Shown piece after piece: positions 6,772-11,716 of a stretch of DNA of 11,716 bases. The notes under the pieces were generated by a model that did no database searches, was not told where the DNA came from, and worked only from the letters and a program-made list of their open reading frames with translations. The DNA lies in contig JAEZPX010000020.1 of the NCBI GenBank assembly GCA_023413275.1, positions 1 through 11,716 on the forward strand. Direction: 5' to 3'. Position 1 is the first letter of the stretch; each line of letters opens with the position of its first letter. The DNA is from Bacillota bacterium. GTDB taxonomy: Bacteria; Bacillota; Clostridia; Lachnospirales; Anaerotignaceae. The position numbers and the translations under genes were made by a program.

Positions 6772-6777
6772 TATAAT
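6772..6777 (+). promoter_or_regulatory. Probable -10 box for the HD-domain gene
   Basis: A perfect TATAAT at 6772-6777, 35 bases before the start codon. No good -35 hexamer is found at 16-18 bases upstream, so the promoter may be weak or activator-dependent. CGTACAAC (6779-6786) just downstream repeats the core of the inverted repeats around sstT. Confidence 0.45.
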
Positions 6778-6812
6778 ACGTACAACTATAGATAATAAAG
6801 GAGAGAAAGCAT

Positions 6813-7373
6813 ATGGCAAAGAAAATTACAAGAGATGAGGCATGGGAAATACTCACAAAATATAATAAAGAGCCATTTCATTTGCGCCATGCAGAAACGG
6901 TGGAAGGAGCCATGCTGTATTTTGCAAAGGAACTGGGTTATGGTGAAGAAGAAGAATTTTGGGGCAATGTTGGTTTACTTCATGATATAGATTTTGAAAT
7001 GTATCCTGAGGAGCATTGCATCAAATGCCAAGAGATTATGAAGGAGCATGATTTGGAGGAGCCTTTGATTCGTGCTGTGGCTAGCCATGGCTACGGAATT
7101 TGCTGTGATATAGAGCCAATTCATGAAATGGAAAAGGTTTTATTTGCCGTAGATGAGCTAACTGGTTTAATTGGTGCGGCGGCATTGATGCGGCCATCAA
7201 AAAGTGTGCAGGATATGGAATTGAAGTCAATCAAAAAGAAATTTAAGGATAAGGCTTTTGCCGCAGGCTGTGATAGAGATGTTATCCGAAAAGGAGCAGA
7301 GCGACTTGGTTGGGAACTGGATGATTTAATGGTTAGAACGTTGGAAGCTATGAAGAGTGACCCAAGAAATTAA
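6813..7373 (+). CDS. HD-domain metal-dependent hydrolase, function unknown
   Basis: 186 residues with the HD superfamily pattern: His26 (HLRHAETV), the His57-Asp58 pair in GLLHDID, His92 in ASHGYG and Asp114 in FAVDELTG. These would bind one or two metal ions, as in HD phosphohydrolases. The protein has no membrane segment or signal peptide and no extra domain, so it is a stand-alone cytoplasmic HD protein of a kind common in Clostridia. The natural substrate (nucleotide or other phosphoester) cannot be told. Start is ATG 6813, nine bases after AAAGGAG (6797-6803). It is transcribed away from luxS. No clear terminator follows. Confidence 0.88.
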   Translation: MAKKITRDEAWEILTKYNKEPFHLRHAETVEGAMLYFAKELGYGEEEEFWGNVGLLHDIDFEMYPEEHCIKCQEIMKEHDLEEPLIRAVASHGYGICCDIEPIHEMEKVLFAVDELTGLIGAAALMRPSKSVQDMELKSIKKKFKDKAFAAGCDRDVIRKGAERLGWELDDLMVRTLEAMKSDPRN

Positions 7374-7744
7374 AGTTTAATTATAAAGTGGAGTGAAAAG
7401 AAGAGAAGAATCAATCTGCAAGAGTAGCTTGAAGGATGGAAGGAAATATTAATTATAAAAATTTCAGATTGAGGAATAATATATGCAGTAAAAGAATGTT
7501 GATAACAAAGGTGCACATTTTTCTAATAGAAATATATTCAGACGATTAACCTTGAAAATTTCTTATTTTGTAGTTGCTTTGCAAAAGGGATTCTGGTTAC
7601 CCAGTATTGTTCATTAGGTTTTTTCATTATTAAAAAGTTTGTTTTTTTGGCATCCAATTAAAAATTCCAAAATTTAAAAAAAACTCCTTATAAATACAGT
7701 AATATTTATTCACTTTGAGGACACAATAATAGAGAAATAAATAT
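7374..7744. other. AT-rich gap after the HD-domain gene, no gene seen
   Basis: About 370 bases with no supportable gene. TCAATCTG (7411-7418) and CAGATTGA (7465-7472) are a perfect 8-bp inverted repeat enclosing 46 bases, with a small inner hairpin CAAG 7419-7422 / CTTG 7428-7431. Other hairpins, such as CTGG-TTAC-CCAG near 7590, are too short to call. No good terminator for the upstream gene and no good promoter for the downstream gene could be assigned, although both are expected here. Confidence 0.45.
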
Positions 7745-7760
7745 AAAGGAGGGAACAAAC

Positions 7761-7922
7761 ATGGAAAAATGTAATGAATGTATTAAATGTACTGTTGAAA
7801 AATGTAGACATCATCATAATGCAAAAAATTACTGTACACTTGATGCAATTCAGGTGGGTACACACGAAGGAAATCCTACAATGGATCAGTGTACAGACTG
7901 TCAATCCTTCGTAGTAAAATAA
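7761..7922 (+). CDS. Small cysteine-rich DUF1540-type protein
   Basis: A 53-residue protein with seven cysteines at 4, 7, 10, 15, 25, 44 and 47 and three histidines in a row at 17-19. The pattern C-x4-C, then C-x(3)-AIQV, then a late C followed by SF, fits DUF1540, a family of short cysteine-rich proteins common in Firmicutes with unknown function and presumed metal binding. The extra N-terminal CNECIKC adds two possible ligands. A very strong AAAGGAGGG (7745-7753) lies seven bases before ATG 7761, and a strong terminator follows 23 bases after the stop, so it looks like a well-translated single-gene unit. Metal binding is inferred from the cysteine content only. Confidence 0.85.
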   Translation: MEKCNECIKCTVEKCRHHHNAKNYCTLDAIQVGTHEGNPTMDQCTDCQSFVVK

Positions 7923-7945
7923 GATAACCGGTTATTTTTTTGATA

Positions 7946-7990
7946 GCGGGCTTCTTTTTATGAATCATCATAAAAGGAGGCCTGCCTTTT
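7946..7990 (+). terminator. Terminator of the DUF1540 gene
   Basis: An 18-bp stem, 7946-7963 with 7968-7985 around loop ATCA, fully paired if three G-T wobbles are allowed, followed by CTTTTC and further T-rich sequence. A short palindrome ATAACCGGTTAT (7924-7935) directly after the stop codon, with T-run 7935-7941, could form a competing weaker structure. Confidence 0.85.
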
Positions 7991-8069
7991 CTATTTAATT
8001 TTTTAAAAATAAATTACCTTGCTAGGATAAGCGGCTTTGGCGTAGAATATAACAGAGGTGATTGTAAAA

Positions 8070-8666
8070 ATGAAGCTTTATCTTATTAGACATGGAGAAA
8101 CAGATTGGAACTTGCGAAATATGTTTTACGGCTGGACAGATTGCGACATTAATGACAAAGGAATAGAACAAGCACATAAATTGAAAAATTTTTTTAATAC
8201 TGTTACTTATGACAAAATATATACCAGTGATTTGCGTCGTGCTTCTCATACTGCTGAAATTATTGCGGGTGATAAGAAGGTTCATGTGGAGAAAAATAAC
8301 TGCTTTCGGGAACTGTTTTTTGGCGATTGGGAGGACAAAGAAGGCTCCTACATAAAAGAAAACCATGGGGAGGAATTAAAACGTTGGATTAAGGAATGGA
8401 AAACCTCATCTCTTCCTGGAGGAGAGGCTTTTTTAGATTTTTATGAACGGGTGACCGTAGGGCTAAATAGAGCGATTAAAGAAAATAAGGGAAAAGAAAT
8501 TATTATTGTTTCTCACAATGGCCCCATGAGCGCTATGCTTTGTCATTTAACAGGGGCAGGCCCCGATGGATTTTGGCGGTTTTTTTCCGAGCAAGGCTGT
8601 TATAGTTCCGTATTGGTTTCTGATGCAAAAACAACAATAGAAAAAATAAATTGTCCGGTAGAATAA
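8070..8666 (+). CDS. Histidine phosphatase family protein
   Basis: 198 residues of the phosphoglycerate mutase-like superfamily. The N-terminal LIRHGETDWN carries the phospho-accepting His8 and Arg7. SDLRRASHTAE (53-63), the acid in FREL (Glu81) and the second histidine in SHNG (His149) complete the catalytic pocket. Members act as broad phosphatases, alpha-ribazole phosphatases or mutases, and the sequence does not decide which. No cobalamin gene is nearby, so I give no symbol. An in-frame GTG at 8058 exists, but it overlaps the ribosome binding site AGAGGTG (8054-8060), which is nine bases before ATG 8070, so ATG is the likely start. No terminator is obvious before the next promoter. Confidence 0.9.
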   Translation: MKLYLIRHGETDWNLRNMFYGWTDCDINDKGIEQAHKLKNFFNTVTYDKIYTSDLRRASHTAEIIAGDKKVHVEKNNCFRELFFGDWEDKEGSYIKENHGEELKRWIKEWKTSSLPGGEAFLDFYERVTVGLNRAIKENKGKEIIIVSHNGPMSAMLCHLTGAGPDGFWRFFSEQGCYSSVLVSDAKTTIEKINCPVE

Positions 8667-8742
8667 AATTGAAGAGCAAAAAAATCAATAATTGAAGAAA
8701 TACTGAGGACGCCGTAGAATAGGTGGTTATAAAAAAATTAGA

Positions 8743-8822
8743 CTGTAAAGGAAAAATACTTGACAGCCTGATTTTTTTTTAGTATGATGTTTTAGTGGTT
8801 GTAAAGTGATTTTCCTTTACAG
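8743..8822. repeat. 13-bp inverted repeat framing the ylxM-ffh promoter
   Basis: CTGTAAAGGAAAA (8743-8755) and TTTTCCTTTACAG (8810-8822) are perfect inverted copies separated by 54 bases that contain the whole promoter. A third partial copy, TGTAAAG (8800-8806), can pair with CTTTACA (8815-8821) to form a 7-bp hairpin at the 5' end of the mRNA, directly before the ribosome binding site. Confidence 0.8.
8760..8788 (+). promoter_or_regulatory. Promoter of the ylxM-ffh-rpsP operon
   Basis: A perfect TTGACA (8760-8765), 17 bases that are T-rich, and TATGAT (8783-8788). This is the best promoter in the window. The expected start near 8795 leaves a leader of about 40 bases. Confidence 0.9.
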
Positions 8823-8834
8823 GGGGAATGAAAG

Positions 8835-9185
8835 ATGGATGAGATATTAAGGCTGACCTTTCTCTATGATTTCTATGGAGAGCTTTTGACAGAAAAACAA
8901 AAGCTGGTGTTTGAGATGCATTATCAGAACGATCTTTCTCTTTCTGAAATCGGAGAAGAATTATCAATCAGCCGACAGGCTGTGCGAGATCAGCTAAAGC
9001 GCACAGAGAAAATTTTAATTGGATACGAAGAGAAGCTGCGTTTGGTAGAACGCTTTCAACAGCAGCAAAGAGCTGTGCTTAAAATGAAGAATATTCTTGA
9101 TGAAATCGGCACAGGAGAAATTAGTATAGAAACTACGGAAGCGATTGTTACCATGAAGCAGATTGCTGATGCAATATTATCCTAA
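8835..9185 (+). CDS. ylxM: YlxM-family SRP-associated DNA/RNA-binding protein
   Basis: 116 residues with a sigma-70 region-4-like helix-turn-helix at about 34-57 (LSEIGEELSISRQAVRDQL), the hallmark of the YlxM/p13 family encoded next to ffh in Firmicutes. YlxM has been linked to the signal recognition particle, but its exact role is unsettled. The C-terminal third is a charged, coiled-coil-like helix. Start is ATG 8835 after AGGGGG (8821-8826). An ATG at 8828 is out of frame. Fifteen bases separate it from ffh. The ftsY gene that often precedes ylxM is not directly upstream; a phosphatase gene is there instead. Confidence 0.93.
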   Translation: MDEILRLTFLYDFYGELLTEKQKLVFEMHYQNDLSLSEIGEELSISRQAVRDQLKRTEKILIGYEEKLRLVERFQQQQRAVLKMKNILDEIGTGEISIETTEAIVTMKQIADAILS

Positions 9186-9200
9186 AAGGAGGGCGATCTT

Positions 9201-10541
9201 ATGGCATTTGAAAATCTTTCCGCCAAGCTGCAGGAAGTATTCAAACAGCTTCGAGGAAAAGGTGTTTTGACTGAAGATGACGTAAAGGCTGCAATGCGAG
9301 AAGTAAAGATCGCACTTTTGGAAGCAGACGTAAACTTTAAAATAGTCAAGGACTTTATAAAGACGGTTACGGAACGTGCCGTTGGTGTTGAGGTTTTGCA
9401 GGGGTTAAACCCAGGACAACAGGTTATTAAAATTGTAAATGATGAGTTAATAGCGTTGATGGGAAGCACCCAAAGCAGATTGACTTATTCAAACCGTCCC
9501 CCCACAGTGTATATGATGGTAGGTTTGCAAGGTGCTGGTAAAACCACCAGCAGTGGCAAATTGGCAGGACAGCTTAGAAAGCAGGGAAGAAACCCTCTTT
9601 TGGTTGCCTGTGATATTTATCGTCCTGCTGCAATTAAGCAGTTACAGGTGGTAGGGAAAAATTATGGTATTCCTGTGTTTGAAATGGGAACCGAAGTAAG
9701 CCCTGTGGAGATTTCCAAAAAAGCTTTGGAGTATGCCGCAGAGCAGCACCATGATGTAGTTTTGATTGATACCGCAGGTCGTTTGCATATCAACGAAGAG
9801 TTGATGCAGGAGTTGTTGGATATCAAAGCCACAGTAAGACCCCAAGAGGTTCTTTTGGTGGTTGACGCTATGACGGGGCAGGATGCCGTAACCGTAGCGG
9901 GTAGTTTTGACAGCCAATTGGGTGTTGATGGTATTATTATGACGAAGCTTGACGGCGATGCCAGAGGCGGTGCCGCACTATCCGTCAGAAGTGTTACCAA
10001 CAAACCAATTAAATATATCGGTATGGGTGAAAAAATGGAGGATCTTGAGCCTTTTTATCCTGACCGCATGGCTTCCAGAATTTTGGGGATGGGCGATGTT
10101 CTTTCCCTGATTGACAAGGTACAGCAGAATATTGATGAGCAGGAAGCAATGGAGATGCAAAAGAAAATGCGCTCCAATGAGTTTACGTTGGAAGACTTCC
10201 TTGCTCAAATGCAGCAAATTAAGAAAATGGGTCCACTGAAGGATTTAATGGGAATGATTCCAGGGATGAACGGACTAAATCTTGAAAAGGCAATGGAAGG
10301 TGTTGACCCTGCCAAAGAAATGGTAAAGGTAGAAGCTATTATACAATCCATGACCAAAGAGGAGCGTTCCAATCCATCCATTCTCAATGGCCCAAGAAAA
10401 AAACGCATCGCCAATGGGTGTGGTAGAAGCATTGCCGATGTGAATCGTCTGCTAAAGCAGTTTGAAGAAATGAAAAAAATGATGAAGCAGATGAACAATA
10501 TGCAAAAAGGCAAAAAAGGAAAACTTCCTTTTTTCCGATAA
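9201..10541 (+). CDS. ffh: Signal recognition particle protein Ffh (SRP54)
   Basis: 446 residues, full length. Ffh binds the SRP RNA and signal sequences of nascent membrane proteins and delivers ribosomes to FtsY at the membrane. The N-terminal helical bundle is followed by the GTPase domain: P-loop GLQGAGKTT (108-116), DTAGR (190-194) and TKLDGDARGG (248-257). The methionine-rich M domain (about 325-446) contains NPSILNGPRKKRIANGCG-like RNA-binding residues and ends in a Lys/Met-rich tail. Start is ATG 9201, seven bases after AAAGGAGGG (9185-9193). The last codons also encode a perfect 10-bp A/T-rich hairpin. rpsP follows after 33 bases. Confidence 0.98.
   Translation: MAFENLSAKLQEVFKQLRGKGVLTEDDVKAAMREVKIALLEADVNFKIVKDFIKTVTERAVGVEVLQGLNPGQQVIKIVNDELIALMGSTQSRLTYSNRPPTVYMMVGLQGAGKTTSSGKLAGQLRKQGRNPLLVACDIYRPAAIKQLQVVGKNYGIPVFEMGTEVSPVEISKKALEYAAEQHHDVVLIDTAGRLHINEELMQELLDIKATVRPQEVLLVVDAMTGQDAVTVAGSFDSQLGVDGIIMTKLDGDARGGAALSVRSVTNKPIKYIGMGEKMEDLEPFYPDRMASRILGMGDVLSLIDKVQQNIDEQEAMEMQKKMRSNEFTLEDFLAQMQQIKKMGPLKDLMGMIPGMNGLNLEKAMEGVDPAKEMVKVEAIIQSMTKEERSNPSILNGPRKKRIANGCGRSIADVNRLLKQFEEMKKMMKQMNNMQKGKKGKLPFFR
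10512..10534 (+). other. Hairpin inside the 3' end of ffh, possible weak attenuator
   Basis: AAAAAAGGAA (10512-10521) pairs perfectly with TTCCTTTTTT (10525-10534) around loop AAC. It lies within the final Ffh codons, just before rpsP. The T-run forms the stem itself and no separate T-tract follows, so it may only partly terminate transcription or mark an RNA processing site. The run of lysine codons followed by PFF may produce it by chance. Confidence 0.45.
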
Positions 10542-10574
10542 ATTTTAGTTTAATTTTTTAGGAGGTGAAATGAT

Positions 10575-10823
10575 ATGGCAGTAAGAATCAGATTGAAAAG
10601 ATTGGGTGCAAAAAAAGCTCCTTTCTATAGAATCGTTGTTGCGGATTCCAGAACATCCAGAAACGGTAAATCTATCGAAGAGATCGGTTACTATGATCCT
10701 ACAAAGGAACCCGTTGTTCTGAAAGTTGATGCAGAAGCAGCTAATAAGTGGCTTACAAACGGTGCACAGCCATCCGAAACTGCAAAGGCTCTGTTGAAAA
10801 AAGCTGGCGTAATCGGCGAATAA
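10575..10823 (+). CDS. rpsP: 30S ribosomal protein S16
   Basis: 82 residues, the usual bacterial length. S16 binds 16S rRNA early in 30S assembly. The start MAVRIRLKRLGAKKAPFYR and the segment RIVVADSRTSRNG are the classic family signature. The start is ATG 10575, six bases after AGGAGGTGA (10560-10568). An earlier ATG at 10570 is out of frame. It sits between ffh and khpA, the conserved Firmicute order, and khpA begins 22 bases after its stop. Confidence 0.98.
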   Translation: MAVRIRLKRLGAKKAPFYRIVVADSRTSRNGKSIEEIGYYDPTKEPVVLKVDAEAANKWLTNGAQPSETAKALLKKAGVIGE

Positions 10824-10845
10824 TCCGAAGGCGGGAGGCTTGACT

Positions 10846-11076
10846 ATGAAAGAACTATTAGAGGTCATTGCAAAAAATCTTGTGGATTATCCGGATAAGG
10901 TTCAGGTAACCGAAACTGAAAATGAACGTACTTTGGTACTGGAATTGAAGGTTGCTCCTGAAGATATGGGTAAGGTTATCGGTAAACAAGGAAGAATTGC
11001 GAAAGCAATTCGTACATTGGTGAAGGCATCCGGCGTTCACGAAGATAAAAAAATTATTGTTGAAATCATTCAATGA
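10846..11076 (+). CDS. khpA: KH-domain RNA-binding protein KhpA (YlqC)
   Basis: 76 residues from ATG 10846. It is a single KH domain with the RNA-binding GxxG loop GKQG in GKVIGKQGRIAKAIR. KhpA is a small cytoplasmic RNA-binding protein that partners with KhpB/Jag in Gram-positive bacteria and affects cell division and elongation. The frame is also open to TTG 10840, but GGGAGG (10833-10838) is seven bases before the ATG, which also matches the family start MKELLE. It belongs to the rpsP-khpA-rimM set. Confidence 0.95.
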   Translation: MKELLEVIAKNLVDYPDKVQVTETENERTLVLELKVAPEDMGKVIGKQGRIAKAIRTLVKASGVHEDKKIIVEIIQ

Positions 11077-11103
11077 AAAATTTGCCCACATTTTGGGTAC
11101 GAT

Positions 11104-11130
11104 AAGGGTGTCGACTACGTCGACACCCTT
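11104..11130 (+). other. Perfect GC-rich hairpin between khpA and rimM
   Basis: AAGGGTGTCGAC (11104-11115) pairs without mismatch with GTCGACACCCTT (11119-11130) around loop TAC. Only TTT and then GAAAAAG follow, so it lacks a real terminator T-tract. It could be a weak terminator, an RNA processing or stability element, or a copy of a dispersed palindromic repeat. It begins 27 bases after the khpA stop. Confidence 0.7.
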
Positions 11131-11169
11131 TGAAAAAGCCCAATTTTGTGTTTAAACTGTTGTCTAAAT

Positions 11170-11199
11170 GGCAAGGTGCTTGCATCCTGCCTGTTTTTG
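11170..11199 (+). terminator. Possible weak terminator or attenuator before rimM
   Basis: GGC-A-AGG (11170-11176, bulged A) can pair with CCTGCC (11186-11191), followed by TGTTTTTG. A competing hairpin, GCAAG 11171-11175 with CTTGC 11179-11183, uses the same bases. A TATAAT at 11211-11216 near the rimM start has no matching -35, so I do not call a promoter. Together these suggest altered rimM expression relative to khpA, with low certainty. Confidence 0.35.
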
Positions 11200-11229
11200 T
11201 ATAAAGTATTTATAATTATTGAGGTGTGT

Positions 11230-11716
11230 ATGGAACAGTATTTTGAGATTGGAAAAATTACAGGTACCCATGGGATTCGAGGAACAATGCGGGTGTTTCC
11301 TACAACACAGGATCCCACCAGATTTGAACGCTTAAAAGAAATTATTGTGGAAATCAGAGGAAAGAGAGAGACCTTTCATATACAAAAGGTGGCATACCAT
11401 AAGCAATTTGTGTTGCTTACAGTGAAAGAAATTACTGATATTAATGTGGCGGAGCTTTACAAAAATGGAACAATTATCATTCCGAATTCTGCGGCGATTC
11501 CCTTGGAAGAGAATGAATATTACACCAGAGATTTGTATGGCTTAAAGGTTATTACAGAAGATGGGGAAGTACTGGGTGAGCTGACTAAAATTTATGTAAC
11601 CGGTGCCAACGATGTTTATGGGGTGCAAAAAAATCCTGAGGAAAAAGAGCTTTTGATTCCTGCGATCAAAGATTGTATTAAAAAAGTAGATTTGGAAACA
11701 GGTATTATGACAGTGG
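11230..11716 (+). CDS. rimM: Ribosome maturation factor RimM (partial, 3' end missing)
   Basis: The first 162 codons are in the window and the gene continues past base 11716. RimM helps 16S rRNA processing and assembly of the 30S head, and binds S19. The N-terminal barrel shows the signature IGKITGTHGIRG (7-18), and HKQF (57-60) is also typical. The C-terminal PRC-barrel begins near YYTRDLYGLKV (97-107) and contains the conserved TGANDVYGV (124-132) and LLIPAIKD (141-148). The start is ATG 11230 after GAGG (11221-11224). An in-frame GTG at 11224 overlaps that site and is less likely. By analogy trmD and rplS would follow outside the window. Confidence 0.95.
   Translation, partial: MEQYFEIGKITGTHGIRGTMRVFPTTQDPTRFERLKEIIVEIRGKRETFHIQKVAYHKQFVLLTVKEITDINVAELYKNGTIIIPNSAAIPLEENEYYTRDLYGLKVITEDGEVLGELTKIYVTGANDVYGVQKNPEEKELLIPAIKDCIKKVDLETGIMTV

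Noticed and set aside
7710..7904. A 64-codon minus-strand open frame opposite the DUF1540 gene
   Set aside because: The plus-strand gene has a strong ribosome binding site, a terminator and a recognisable cysteine pattern, and the minus frame has none of these.
8042..8721. GTAGAATA repeated at 8042, 8658 and 8714 around the histidine phosphatase gene, suggestive of a target-site duplication
   Set aside because: Eight bases is short for AT-rich DNA, one copy is inside the coding end, there are no terminal inverted repeats, and no transposase is present.

Overview
The window reads as an AT-rich chromosomal stretch from an anaerobic Firmicute of class Clostridia, probably near Lachnospiraceae/Anaerotignaceae. 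The reasons are strong AGGAGG-type ribosome binding sites, a CIRCE-controlled groES-groEL operon, an iron-sulfur two-subunit L-serine dehydratase (sdaAB/sdaAA), luxS, a DUF1540 mini-protein, and the Firmicute order ylxM-ffh-rpsP-khpA-rimM. The lineage is inferred from gene content only. There is no tRNA, rRNA, CRISPR array, transposase or phage gene.

Layout. 1-58 holds the 3' end of an unidentified plus-strand gene, followed directly by an unusually large, branched terminator-like structure (61-166). 357-2447 is the heat-shock operon: promoter, CIRCE operator, groES, groEL, terminator. 2448-2841 is AT-rich with no gene seen. 2842-6025 is a serine-use cluster: promoter, sdaAB (TTG start), sdaAA, a SstT-type Na+/serine symporter, and a strong terminator. 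The SstT gene is bracketed by a perfect 15-bp inverted repeat. 6101-6716 is luxS on the minus strand with its own promoter and terminator, divergent from an HD-domain hydrolase gene (6813-7373). 7374-7744 is AT-rich and has no gene I can support. 7761-7985 is a small cysteine-rich DUF1540 gene with a strong terminator. 8070-8666 is a histidine-phosphatase gene. From 8743 onward comes the protein-targeting and ribosome operon: a near-consensus promoter framed by a 13-bp inverted repeat, ylxM, ffh, rpsP, khpA, and a partial rimM running off the window end.

How the genes work together. SstT imports serine and SdaAB/SdaAA deaminates it to pyruvate and ammonia, so the cluster is a complete small catabolic route. 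GroES/GroEL form the chaperonin, under HrcA control. LuxS acts in recycling of S-adenosylhomocysteine and makes the AI-2 precursor. YlxM and Ffh belong to the signal recognition particle, and S16, KhpA and RimM to 30S ribosome assembly and RNA binding.

I found no clearly new multi-gene system. The observations most worth checking are non-coding: the branched RNA-like structure at 61-166, the inverted repeats around sstT and around the ylxM-ffh promoter, and the short GC-rich perfect hairpin between khpA and rimM.
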